A stretch of DNA of 64,000 nt, taken from positions 85,261 to 149,260 of IMG/VR virus record IMGVR_UViG_3300025913_000021; one strand, given 5' to 3'. A model generated the notes under the pieces. The model was not told the DNA's origin and searched no databases. It worked only from the letters and a program-made list of their open reading frames with translations. The DNA is from a virus. This document shows, piece by piece, positions 1 through 6,204 of this stretch. Each line of letters opens with the position of its first letter. Within the stretch, counting starts at the first letter, position 1. The translations under genes were made by a program, and so were the position numbers.

Positions 1-147
1 GGTGGTGGCTTCACTGAGGCCGAGTACGCCCGCATGCAGGCACTGTTCGACGACCCGGAAATGGCCCGGCGCACGACCGAGTACATGGAAGCTGACCCCG
101 AGACCCGACAGCGGATGCGCGACGAAATGGATGGGCGGCTGAACTGA
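1..147 (+). CDS. 3' end of an unknown gene cut by the window edge
   Basis: An open frame runs from base 1 to a TGA at 145-147 and gives 48 residues rich in Met, Arg, Glu and Asp (it contains FTEAEYARM and DPETRQRM), with a predicted charged helical character. The start lies outside the window. The stop abuts the next ATG (TGAATG), as expected for translationally coupled phage genes. I do not recognise a family; it reads like the helical tail of a small phage protein. Confidence 0.6.
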   Translation, partial: GGGFTEAEYARMQALFDDPEMARRTTEYMEADPETRQRMRDEMDGRLN

Positions 148-342
148 ATGTTCTACTGCAAGGACTGCGCCGACATCACCGGCTGGCCCGAGCTCGGCTT
201 CTCGGTCGGCCGGTGCGAAATGTGCGAGCGGGGCAGCATGCTGTGCTCCGACGTGCCGAGCAAGTACCTCTCCATCCCGACCCAGGAAATGCACACGCGC
301 ATCCAAGGTCTCAACCCACATCGGATCCAGGAGGAGCCGTGA
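148..342 (+). CDS. Small zinc-ribbon protein, unknown role
   Basis: 64 residues. Cysteine pairs at the N-terminus (CKDC, residues 4-7, and CEMC, about 23-26) suggest one zinc ribbon; a later Cys lies near residue 33. The remainder has no recognised domain. The ATG directly follows the previous stop, and the gene ends in a TGA that overlaps the next GTG (GTGA). It belongs to a run of small cysteine-rich proteins in this rightward operon. The function is unknown; a protein- or nucleic-acid-binding adaptor is only an inference. Confidence 0.75.
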   Translation: MFYCKDCADITGWPELGFSVGRCEMCERGSMLCSDVPSKYLSIPTQEMHTRIQGLNPHRIQEEP

Positions 343-671
343 CCGACGAACTGCTGCCAGTCAGGTCGAGAGGTAGCTATCCGAGCCACAACGGTCACGT
401 CATGGGCAGCACCCGGCACAACGCGATCTTCTGCATCACGTGCATGAACGACCTCGGTCTGGAGCAAGGCCCCGCCGAGATCCTGGACCGATGGATTCAC
501 CTGGAGATCGAGGAGGACGAGGTTCCTCGCGCTGACGTGGAGTACGTCGTCTATCGCGCGCGGGACTTCATCGAGCGAGGTCAGGAAATGGACGCGTGGC
601 GATTGCTGGATGAAATGACCCGCCGCATCGGTCGCAGCAAGGCCGGTCCCAACATGAAGCCGGGCGAGTAG
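339..671 (+). CDS. Hypothetical protein, 110 aa
   Basis: I chose the GTG at 339 because it overlaps the preceding TGA (GTGA) and has an AGGAGGAG-type ribosome site just upstream. The open frame extends upstream, but that part lies inside the previous gene. The product is acidic with a CITC motif near residue 32, a negatively charged middle (HLEIEEDEVP) and a basic C-terminus. I do not recognise a family. It sits between two other small genes in a coupled operon. Confidence 0.7.
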   Translation: MTDELLPVRSRGSYPSHNGHVMGSTRHNAIFCITCMNDLGLEQGPAEILDRWIHLEIEEDEVPRADVEYVVYRARDFIERGQEMDAWRLLDEMTRRIGRSKAGPNMKPGE

Positions 672-976
672 TGGACGCCTACGAGCGCGGCCTACGTGCG
701 GAGATCGCCAACGTCCAACTGGAGCGCGAGCGCGACGAGGCCCTGGCCGAGAACGAGTACATGCTGCGCATGCTGTGCGAGGCACTGGGTGAGCAGTACG
801 AGTTCCCGTCGGACAACCCGAGTGAGCCGCCCTACCGGATGGACTGGCCTCGGATTCTCGGTACGGTGCGTGGTCGAACACGGGTCTGGTCGGACCTGAT
901 GAAGCGAGCAGAGGAGGTGGATGCAGAGTGGCTACGCGAGTACCGGGGCCGGTCCTCACGGACCCGACGGGACTGA
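671..976 (+). CDS. Hypothetical protein, 101 aa, coiled-coil N-terminus
   Basis: The GTG start shares one base with the preceding TAG (TAGTG). Residues 5-40 are rich in Glu, Arg and Leu with heptad-like spacing, which suggests a coiled coil; the rest contains WPRILGTVRGRT and an Arg-rich tail. No family was recognised. Its last 49 bases overlap the start of the phosphoesterase gene in another frame. Confidence 0.65.
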   Translation: MDAYERGLRAEIANVQLERERDEALAENEYMLRMLCEALGEQYEFPSDNPSEPPYRMDWPRILGTVRGRTRVWSDLMKRAEEVDAEWLREYRGRSSRTRRD

Positions 977-1731
977 TCATCGCTGGGGATATTCACTCCG
1001 ACCCACGGCACCTGGCGTACCTGTACGAGGTCGCCGTGCAGACGCGCTGCGAGGCGATCGTGGTGGTCGGGGACTTCGGTTACGTCGAGCACTACGACCA
1101 AGGCGCTTTCCTGGCAGTCGCCGAGGAAGGATTCCGACTGACCACGGAGCACGGGTGGCCGGTCGAATTGCTGTGGCTGGACGGGAACCACGAGAACCAT
1201 CCGCTGCTGCACGAGAAGTACGGCCCCAACTCACCCATCCACGAAGCCAGCGAAGAAGGCTTCTGGAAGATGCGAGAAGGCGTTCACTACATCCCACGGG
1301 CCACCCGCTGGAATTGGGCGGGCATCAGTTTCCTCGCCCTCGGTGGGGCGTACTCGATCGACAAGATGCACCTGTTGAAGTTGCAGCGTCAGGACGGTGG
1401 TGAACGGTGGTGGCCCACCGAGGAGATCACCGACGATGACGTGGCGAAGTGCCTGTCGGATCGGTCCCCCGTGGACGTGATGCTCACGCACGATAAACCA
1501 CGCGACGTACAAGTACCGTGGTCCCGCCGCGACATTCCGTTAGCACTGCCCAACCAGGACAAGATCCAACGGGTGGTGAATGCTCTGCACCCGAAGTTGC
1601 TGGTGCACGGGCACCTGCACATCCGCTACCAAAGCAAGGTAGACCGCACCATCGTGGAGGGATTGGGATGCAACCCGCACAAGGACTCCGACGACCCGGC
1701 GGATTCCTGGATAAGGCTGTCGCTCGTCTGA
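928..1731 (+). CDS. Metallophosphoesterase (calcineurin-like)
   Basis: 267 residues carrying the ordered metal-binding motifs of the calcineurin-like phosphoesterase fold: GDIH (about 20-23), GDFG (48-51), GNHE (86-89), a lone His in MLTHD (about 187) and GHLH (228-231). These residues normally coordinate two metal ions and hydrolyse phosphomono- or phosphodiesters; the substrate cannot be deduced. The GTG start follows a GGAGG by about 10 nt. It is the only clear enzyme in the rightward small-gene operon, so a nucleotide- or DNA-end-processing job is plausible. I am sure of the family, not the substrate. Confidence 0.88.
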   Translation: MATRVPGPVLTDPTGLIIAGDIHSDPRHLAYLYEVAVQTRCEAIVVVGDFGYVEHYDQGAFLAVAEEGFRLTTEHGWPVELLWLDGNHENHPLLHEKYGPNSPIHEASEEGFWKMREGVHYIPRATRWNWAGISFLALGGAYSIDKMHLLKLQRQDGGERWWPTEEITDDDVAKCLSDRSPVDVMLTHDKPRDVQVPWSRRDIPLALPNQDKIQRVVNALHPKLLVHGHLHIRYQSKVDRTIVEGLGCNPHKDSDDPADSWIRLSLV

Positions 1732-1838
1732 CCCGCTGCCAGTGCGGCTGCGAGAAGGCCGAGCACGAGAACCGAGGCTCGTGCGCCACGTGCGGCCCGA
1801 AGCGCTGCCCTGAGTTCCGAGGAAGGTGGTTGCCATGA
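1668..1838 (+). CDS. Small cysteine-rich (zinc-binding) protein
   Basis: 56 residues starting at an ATG that lies inside the 3' end of the phosphoesterase gene, with a GGAGGG site 6 nt upstream. Cys motifs CQCGC and CATC..KRC in the second half look like a zinc knuckle. The stop overlaps the next start (ATGA). The 64-nt overlap with the upstream gene is long, but the ribosome site and the coupled stop support it. Function unknown. Confidence 0.65.
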   Translation: MQPAQGLRRPGGFLDKAVARLTRCQCGCEKAEHENRGSCATCGPKRCPEFRGRWLP

Positions 1839-2215
1839 CACTGCCTGACAAGCTGCTCGGCCCCGAGGGCTACGACCCGATGTGGGACGACGTGCGCAAG
1901 GTCGGCGACACCGCGCTGTACTTCGACCGCCAGGGCCAGCCGATGACCCTGCGCCAGTGGGTGACCGGCATCGAAACGGACGAGTATCGCTTTCTCAAGC
2001 GCACCCGCGTGGGCGAGAGCATGATCGTCACCGCCTGGAACGGCGTCAACGACGGCTGGCCCGACCCCGAGGCGCAGATCTTCGGCACGATCGAAATCCG
2101 TGGCCAGGGCGAGAACGTGACCTATCACGACGAGGAGACCGACAGCACCGAGGCTGCGGCCCTCGCCACCCATGATCGCCGGGTGGAGGAACTGAGGAAG
2201 GAACTGAACCCGTGA
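1835..2215 (+). CDS. Hypothetical protein, 126 aa
   Basis: The start is the ATG of an ATGA overlap with the previous gene, with AGGAAGG upstream. The product is an acidic, probably globular, cytoplasmic protein (motifs include TLRQWVTGIET and MIVTAWNGVNDG) with a charged helical C-terminus. No cysteines, membrane segments or known motifs were seen. Coupled to the next gene through GTGA. Function unknown. Confidence 0.75.
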   Translation: MTLPDKLLGPEGYDPMWDDVRKVGDTALYFDRQGQPMTLRQWVTGIETDEYRFLKRTRVGESMIVTAWNGVNDGWPDPEAQIFGTIEIRGQGENVTYHDEETDSTEAAALATHDRRVEELRKELNP

Positions 2216-2535
2216 ACGACGCGACCGAACATCCGAACTGGACCCCGCAGGACGACACCACCGCCTGCCCGTACTGCGGCAAGCCCAACAACGCCTGGTC
2301 GTCCACCGACGGCGCGGCCGTGGAGCGTCCGCAGGCTGGTTCGCTGAGCCTGTGCTTCATGTGCGGCGGGCTGTGCGTCTACGAGGAGACCGACGGCAAG
2401 CTCTCGCTGCGCAAGACCACCGCCGAGGAGGCGAAGGCATGGGAGAGCGACCCGTTGGTCGTGCGCACCCGCAAGATCATCAGCTACACGGAGAGCCCGA
2501 ACCTGGCTAGCAGCTTCCTGCTGATGGACCAGTGA
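2212..2535 (+). CDS. Zinc-ribbon protein, 107 aa
   Basis: The GTG start overlaps the previous TGA (GTGA). A CPYCG motif at about residues 19-23 pairs with CFMCGG at about 46-51, the spacing of a classical zinc ribbon. The C-terminal half is charged and lacks known motifs. The next gene overlaps in the same way. Probably a small nucleic-acid- or protein-binding factor; the role is not known. Confidence 0.75.
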   Translation: MNDATEHPNWTPQDDTTACPYCGKPNNAWSSTDGAAVERPQAGSLSLCFMCGGLCVYEETDGKLSLRKTTAEEAKAWESDPLVVRTRKIISYTESPNLASSFLLMDQ

Positions 2536-2810
2536 TCGACCCGAACATCACGACGGCCGACGGCAAGCCGGTCGCCTTCCACGACTTCAAGCCCGAGCAG
2601 TTCCCGTTCCGCGTCCAGTTCATCGACAACGACACCGAGGAACTGCTGCACGAGGTCATCGTGCGCGGGATCAGCCACATGGAGGTCCCCGGCTTCGCAC
2701 CGCGTCGGGTGCGGGTCGAGATCACCTACCCGAACGGGTTGCAGTACGTCGAGGGACCACCAGGATCGGGACTGAGCGAAATGCGCCAGGTCCCACCGCC
2801 GCGCCTGTGA
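2532..2810 (+). CDS. Hypothetical protein, 92 aa
   Basis: GTG start within a GTGA overlap. The sequence alternates short hydrophobic and charged stretches (FPFRVQFIDND, RRVRVEITYPNG), consistent with a small beta-rich domain, and has a Pro-rich C-terminus. No catalytic motif recognised. It lies between two cysteine-rich genes. Confidence 0.7.
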   Translation: MIDPNITTADGKPVAFHDFKPEQFPFRVQFIDNDTEELLHEVIVRGISHMEVPGFAPRRVRVEITYPNGLQYVEGPPGSGLSEMRQVPPPRL

Positions 2811-3034
2811 GCTATCGCGACACCGAGTGCGATGCGTGCGGCAAGCCGTGGGACATCCACCTGATCATGGGCTGTGTGCACGAGCACTCCGGTCACGTGC
2901 GGTTCTGTCGAGAGCACCGCTCTCGGTTGGTCGCCACTGCCGATCAGTACCTGTGCTGCACCCCCTGCATCAACGATCACCCGTGCCGCACGCACGTCGT
3001 GCGCGTCATTGAAGATCGGTCCCAGGCCGCGTGA
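2807..3034 (+). CDS. Cysteine/histidine-rich small protein
   Basis: 75 residues from a GTG in a GTGA overlap. Cys and His residues are dense: CDAC (about 8-11), then H/C residues near 24-34, and CCTPCINDHPC near 50-60, enough for two zinc sites. It ends at 3034, and the sigma-factor promoter begins 4 nt later. Role unknown; a zinc-binding regulator is an inference. Confidence 0.7.
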   Translation: MSYRDTECDACGKPWDIHLIMGCVHEHSGHVRFCREHRSRLVATADQYLCCTPCINDHPCRTHVVRVIEDRSQAA

Positions 3035-3037
3035 CCC

Positions 3038-3065
3038 TTGCGCTGTTCGGCTGCGCGTCTATATT
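3038..3065 (+). promoter_or_regulatory. Leaderless-type promoter of the sigma-factor gene
   Basis: TTGCGC at 3038-3043 and TATATT at 3060-3065, separated by 16 nt. Seven bases after TATATT comes the ATG at 3073, so transcription would begin at or next to the start codon. Two other promoters in this window have the same spacing from -10 box to start codon. Confidence 0.6.
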
Positions 3066-3072
3066 CCGTGTT

Positions 3073-3852
3073 ATGGCGGTGGGAAAGCATCAGCTAACGG
3101 ACGGTGAACTCGACGAGCAGTGGGCCCTCCTCAAGGCCGGAGGACCACGCGCTTCGACCGCCAGGGACCGTCTCGTGCTGCACTGGCGTCCGTTCGTCTG
3201 CTCGATCGCCAACCACATCGGCACCCGACTCCCGGCCCACGTGGACAACGAGGACCTGATCAGCTACGGGATGATCGGGCTCCTGGACGCCATCGAGAAG
3301 TTCGACCCCGGCCGTGGCCTCCGCTTCAAGACCTACGCCGGGAAACGGATCAGCGGCCAAATCTACGACGAGCTGCGCAAGCTCGACTGGGTTCCGCGCT
3401 CGGTGCACAGCCAGGTCAAGGAGGTCACCGAGACGGTGATCGACCTGGAGCGCAGGCTCCAGCGTCCCGTCTCCGATGCCGAGGTGGCCAAGGCTGCCGG
3501 ACTGAGCCGCGAACAGGTCGCTGACGCCCGCAGCGAGCAGTCCTACATCAGCGTCATGGCGCTGGACGCCCTGCTGGACAACAACGTCGGGGACGAGACC
3601 CTCTCGCTGGCCAGCCAGCTCTACGACCGCACGCAGTCACCCGACCAGGACTTCGAGGTCGAGGGCATCAAGGCTCTGATCGCCGGGGCTATGGCCAACC
3701 TGGGTGAGCGCGAGGCGCTGGTGCTGGCGCTGTACTACATCGAGGGGCTGACGCTCTCCGACATCGGTGGGCTGCTCGGCGTCACTGAGTCTCGCGTGTG
3801 CCAGATGCATACCCGCGCGATGGTCGCAGTCCGCGAACGTCTCGCCGCCTGA
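3073..3852 (+). CDS. RNA polymerase sigma factor, FliA/WhiG type
   Basis: 259 residues. Region 2 spans about 35-110 (DLISYGMIGLLDAIEKFDP, then the aromatic-rich melting segment). Region 3 spans about 118-160 (helical, ending with AKAAGLSREQV). Region 4 is a helix-turn-helix at about 200-258 (LGEREALVLALYYIEG, then SDIGGLLGVTESRVCQM). This order and length fit group 3 sigma-70 factors. The frame is open back to a GTG at 3031, but I prefer ATG 3073 because the promoter would yield a leaderless message from it. It probably redirects host RNA polymerase to a subset of phage promoters; which ones is not shown by the sequence. Confidence 0.9.
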   Translation: MAVGKHQLTDGELDEQWALLKAGGPRASTARDRLVLHWRPFVCSIANHIGTRLPAHVDNEDLISYGMIGLLDAIEKFDPGRGLRFKTYAGKRISGQIYDELRKLDWVPRSVHSQVKEVTETVIDLERRLQRPVSDAEVAKAAGLSREQVADARSEQSYISVMALDALLDNNVGDETLSLASQLYDRTQSPDQDFEVEGIKALIAGAMANLGEREALVLALYYIEGLTLSDIGGLLGVTESRVCQMHTRAMVAVRERLAA

Positions 3853-3976
3853 ACCGGATTTGGCTGCTCGTCCGTCCGCACTTCACGCACGCGGGCGGCA
3901 TCGCGTGGTAGGCGTCCCAGGCGTGATCGCAAGGCACGACGGTCTGCCAGAGCCGTCGCAGGGCGTGCTTGATCAC
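3782..3976 (-). CDS. Small C-x2-H/C-x2-C protein, antisense overlap with the sigma gene
   Basis: 64 residues, GTG start inside a GTGA overlap with the upstream membrane-protein gene. It contains CDHAWDAYHAMPPACVKCG (residues 16-34), a compact zinc-binding motif. The last 71 bases run antisense through the 3' end of the sigma gene, so the Arg-rich C-terminus is constrained by the opposite strand. The coupled start and the metal motif make it more than a shadow. Function unknown. Confidence 0.6.
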   Translation of the reverse strand: MIKHALRRLWQTVVPCDHAWDAYHAMPPACVKCGRTSSQIRFRRRDVRGLRPSRGYASGTRETQ

Positions 3977-4398
3977 TTCGCTTCGGGGCTGAGGTACTTC
4001 GCCAGGCGCGGATCCGGTGGCGGTAGCAGGCCGTGCTTCTTCTCGCAGTCGTAGGCGAAGTAGGAGTTGCGGAAATCGGCGATCAGATGCAAACCGACGG
4101 CCGTCGTATTCGGCGCGAGCGGGATCGTCCCCACGTCGTGATAGAGGTTGCAGTTCGCCTGGTCCCCGTGCTGCACGGTGCTCTTGACCCGGGAAGCCTC
4201 GGTGGCGTTGCGGAACACGAGGATCGCCACGATCACCACCAGCACGAGGATCGCCCCGTCGCGGACCTGGCTGCGGATGCGCTCGCGGCGCACCCTGATC
4301 TGAGCCTCCTCGCGGGCCACCTTCGAGGAGACCAGCGCGGTCGCCTCCAGGCGTGCCTTCTCGGTGACCTGGGGCACTCCGATGTCGTCCGGGCTCAT
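3973..4398 (-). CDS. Single-pass membrane protein, 141 aa
   Basis: ATG 4398 is preceded by GGAGGTCGCC, an ideal ribosome site; the longer open frame upstream is not needed. Residues about 1-45 are charged and helical (with RLEATALVSSKVAR), then a hydrophobic segment (ILVLVVIVAILVF, about 49-61) forms one transmembrane helix. An outer domain of about 80 residues with two Cys follows. The juxtamembrane motif resembles that of the protein at 58839-59486, so the two may be paralogous membrane anchors. A spanin-like or envelope-remodelling role is possible but unproven. Confidence 0.75.
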   Translation of the reverse strand: MSPDDIGVPQVTEKARLEATALVSSKVAREEAQIRVRRERIRSQVRDGAILVLVVIVAILVFRNATEASRVKSTVQHGDQANCNLYHDVGTIPLAPNTTAVGLHLIADFRNSYFAYDCEKKHGLLPPPDPRLAKYLSPEAK

Positions 4399-4428
4399 GG
4401 CGACCTCCTCTGGTAGTCCCATCGGCCG

Positions 4429-4457
4429 TTGCCCCTTCGCGTCTGACGAGCTAATGT
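4429..4457 (+). promoter_or_regulatory. Rightward promoter with TAATGT box
   Basis: TTGCCC at 4429-4434, a 17-nt spacer, and TAATGT at 4452-4457. Seven bases downstream is a GTG (4465) that opens only a four-codon frame before TAA. It is divergent from the membrane-protein gene starting at 4398. The geometry equals that of the 3038 and 5092 promoters. Confidence 0.5.
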
Positions 4458-4576
4458 TCGGCTTGTGATAAGTCGCTAACCTGAACCCCAGGTGGTGCCG
4501 CGCTGAATGCCGCCGCACCCACACGCATCAGTACCCGCAGGATCGCAACCGTATCGGTGAGCGCGCCTGGTGCTAC

Positions 4577-4675
4577 GTGATCAGCGAGGAACCCGAGACC
4601 CCCGATGAGTGGTCGGCGTTCCGAGATCAGGTCTACCGAGTCGGCTGTCGAGGCCCGCGCGAGCGTGCAGCATGA
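4577..4675 (+). CDS. Short CDS, possibly longer at its 5' end
   Basis: A frame without stops runs from 4472 to a TGA at 4673-4675 that overlaps the next ATG (ATGA). Its translation looks protein-like (for example ISEEPETPDEWSAFRDQVYR). The only common start codon is GTG 4577, which gives 32 residues. Upstream codons would add a cysteine/histidine-rich stretch (WCRAEC..HTH) but lack ATG, GTG or TTG; a CTG at 4481 is present. Either the start is unusual or the gene is a remnant. No family recognised. Confidence 0.4.
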   Translation: MISEEPETPDEWSAFRDQVYRVGCRGPRERAA

Positions 4676-4971
4676 GCGAGCCGACCGAGGTCGAGAAGCT
4701 CCAGCGCGAGATCGACTCACTGCGCGACCAGCTCGCCGACGCCAACGCCAGAGTGCAAACGCTGAGGTGGCAGAACCAAGCACTGGAATCGGTTCACCTC
4801 TCGCCCGAGCAGAAGGCACGCTCGCACCAGAACGCCGAGGTCTACTACTGGATCGCCAAGTGCCAGCGGCAGCGACGGGCGATCAACCACATCCAGCGCA
4901 AGGGTTGGTACCCACCGGAGTACGTGATCCGCGAGGAGGAGACTCCGTGGGAGCTGGATCAGACCGCGTAG
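4672..4971 (+). CDS. Coiled-coil protein, 99 aa
   Basis: I chose ATG 4672 because it overlaps the upstream stop (ATGA) and starts the heptad region. Residues 6-45 (EVEKLQREIDSLRDQL and on) form a clear coiled coil; the C-terminal half is basic then acidic (QRQRRAINHIQRKGW). No enzymatic motif seen. Probably a small scaffold or DNA-associated protein; unknown. Confidence 0.7.
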   Translation: MSEPTEVEKLQREIDSLRDQLADANARVQTLRWQNQALESVHLSPEQKARSHQNAEVYYWIAKCQRQRRAINHIQRKGWYPPEYVIREEETPWELDQTA

Positions 4972-5045
4972 ATCGCCACGACCAGCAGGGACATGCCGAG
5001 CACGACTAGGACGACCCCGAGCTTCTGATCATGTCCGAGCGCCAT
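4959..5045 (-). CDS. Possible 28-aa membrane peptide
   Basis: On the minus strand an ATG at 5045 opens 28 codons: a short polar start followed by LGVVLVVLGMSLLVVAIYAV, a convincing single transmembrane helix. It overlaps the 3' end of the coiled-coil gene by 13 nt in antisense. I see no ribosome site or -10 box in front of it, so expression is doubtful. It otherwise fills a 156-nt gap that has no + strand gene. Confidence 0.25.
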   Translation of the reverse strand: MALGHDQKLGVVLVVLGMSLLVVAIYAV

Positions 5046-5091
5046 CGGGCGAGCCGATCACGGATTCGGCCGCTCGTCCAATCGGAACGTC

Positions 5092-5120
5092 TTTCGGCTC
5101 AGCTCAAGGTCGCCTAGGTT
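5092..5120 (+). promoter_or_regulatory. Leaderless-type promoter for the gene at 5128
   Basis: TTTCGG at 5092-5097, a 17-nt spacer, TAGGTT at 5115-5120, then 7 nt to ATG 5128. There is no ribosome site between box and start, consistent with a leaderless transcript. Confidence 0.5.
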
Positions 5121-5127
5121 GTTCGGC

Positions 5128-5514
5128 ATGCCCGCGCCCGAGGAGCCCGATCCGCTCGACGACATCAGCACTGCTGCGCTCAGGGCGGCGCTGGAGCGTC
5201 GGGGGTATGTCACCCTCACGGCGAAGTCCTACAAGGCCGCACAGCGCCGCCAGGGGATCGCGCAGAGCCGCATGGCGTGGGCCGAACGAGAGGCCGAGAG
5301 CGCTCGGAGCTGGGCCTACGACTGCCTGGCCGAGGAGCGTCGTCTGCACGCCCGACTGAACGAGATCATCGCCCTGGCGACGCAGCACGGGATGACCACG
5401 GAGGATCTCGTCCGCTTCAACGAGCAGCTCGGACTTCGGGGCGCTCTGCCACCGACCACCGTCGTGCCCGAACTCCCAGGGGCCGTCACTCATCGCATCC
5501 CGGAGCAGCCGTGA
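5128..5514 (+). CDS. Hypothetical helical protein, 128 aa
   Basis: ATG 5128 was preferred over the in-frame TTG at 5119 because of the promoter geometry. The protein is Ala-, Arg- and Glu-rich and mostly helical (SYKAAQRRQGIAQSRMAW, LAEERRLHARLNEIIAL), with a Pro-rich tail. The stop overlaps the next GTG (GTGA). No family recognised. Confidence 0.7.
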   Translation: MPAPEEPDPLDDISTAALRAALERRGYVTLTAKSYKAAQRRQGIAQSRMAWAEREAESARSWAYDCLAEERRLHARLNEIIALATQHGMTTEDLVRFNEQLGLRGALPPTTVVPELPGAVTHRIPEQP

Positions 5515-5768
5515 CCCTGCCACAGGACGACGCCGACCTGTCCCCGCAAGTGCTGCGGGAGTACGCGATCCAATGCCTGCGCCAGGCTGGGACCTTCTCG
5601 TACCTGCCGTACACCCCCGCAGCGCCGGTCGCGCAGCCGGGCTTCACTGCACCGCAGCCGCTCCCGACACCGGATGCGCGCCCGAGCGGCATCCTGTACG
5701 CGCTCCAGGGCCTGCTGGCCATGCAGATCGCGAACTCGATCACGCACGTCATCGAGGAGCACCCATAG
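5511..5768 (+). CDS. Hypothetical protein, 85 aa
   Basis: GTG start in a GTGA overlap. The middle is Pro-rich (PYTPAAPVAQPGFTAPQPLP), followed by a hydrophobic-leaning helix (LYALQGLLAMQIANSITHVI). It is the last gene of the rightward block; a strong hairpin follows 2 nt after its stop. Function unknown. Confidence 0.65.
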   Translation: MTLPQDDADLSPQVLREYAIQCLRQAGTFSYLPYTPAAPVAQPGFTAPQPLPTPDARPSGILYALQGLLAMQIANSITHVIEEHP

Positions 5769-5770
5769 AT

Positions 5771-5803
5771 GAGCCCCTCCGCACGGGGGAAACGGAGGGG
5801 CTC
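5771..5803. terminator. Bidirectional hairpin terminator
   Basis: Perfect 11-bp stem GAGCCCCTCCG/CGGAGGGGCTC with an 11-nt loop. It lies 3' of the last rightward gene and 3' of the leftward tRNA transcript, so it can stop both. Confidence 0.8.
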
Positions 5804-5830
5804 AACGATCAGTCTGCGCCCACCGAGAAA

Positions 5831-5955
5831 CGGACGCAAGTCCGAATATTGGGGCGACAGGTGCCGGTGTAACGAGCATGTGCTAGCAAGCTCGGCCTCC
5901 ATGACTCGGCCAGGAGGAGTGCTTCCGGTTTAGAGCCGACGTTTCACCTGTCGCC
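5831..5955. ncRNA. Candidate structured RNA (cloverleaf-like)
   Basis: A 5-bp hairpin (CGGAC-GCAA-GTCCG, 5831-5844) is followed by an 11-bp closing stem (5853-5863 with 5945-5955). Inside the stem are a CCGG/CCGG helix and two hairpins with 5-bp stems and 12-nt loops (CGAGC/GCTCG and CCTCC/GGAGG). No open frame or tRNA T-loop is present, so it is not a tRNA, tRNA-Sec or tmRNA by sequence. If leftward, it would be co-transcribed with the two tRNAs and end at the 5771-5803 terminator; the GNRA loop argues for the + strand. The strand is unresolved. Confidence 0.45.
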
Positions 5956-5978
5956 GCCCGAGAGCATACCGAACATCG

Positions 5979-6051
5979 TCCGGGTGGAGGGACTCGAACC
6001 CCCGATCCCTTGGTCCCAAACCAAGTGGCCTAGCCGCTGGCCTACACCCGG
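5979..6051 (-). tRNA. tRNA-Pro(UGG)
   Basis: 73 nt fold into a full cloverleaf: acceptor CCGGGTG/CACCCGG, D stem GGCC/GGCC, anticodon stem CTTGG/CCAAG with loop TTTGGGA (anticodon TGG), and T arm with TTCGAGT. The 3' CCA is not encoded. It would help decode CCA/CCG-type proline codons. Confidence 0.93.
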
Positions 6052-6067
6052 GTGCGGGTTGCGATTG

Positions 6068-6140
6068 CAGGGGCGGTAGGACTCGAACCTACGGATGCCG
6101 GGTTTGGAAGCCGGTGCTCTTGCCGCTGAGCTACACCCCC
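6068..6140 (-). tRNA. tRNA-Trp(CCA)
   Basis: 73 nt with acceptor GGGGGTG/CGCCCCT, D stem GCTC/GAGC, and T arm GTAGG-TTCGAGT-CCTAC. The anticodon loop TTCCAAA places CCA at positions 34-36, as in bacterial tRNA-Trp; the top anticodon pair is a C-C mismatch. Discriminator is G, as usual for tRNA-Trp. CCA is not encoded. A Gly(TCC) reading would require an unpaired anticodon stem, so Trp is preferred. Confidence 0.88.
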
Positions 6141-6204
6141 TTGGGAGCGCAGCCTCGCAGCGACTGCGCTCAGTAGAGCGGTCGCGGTCGCCAGCAGCGG
6201 AAGG

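Noticed and set aside
5031-5117. 28-codon + strand ORF in the 4972-5127 gap
   Set aside because: No ribosome site, Arg/Ser-rich shadow composition, and the leaderless promoter for 5128 overlaps it.
6068-6140. tRNA-Gly(UCC) reading of the second tRNA
   Set aside because: Would leave the anticodon stem unpaired; the loop TTCCAAA with flanking CCGG pairs and a G discriminator fit tRNA-Trp(CCA).
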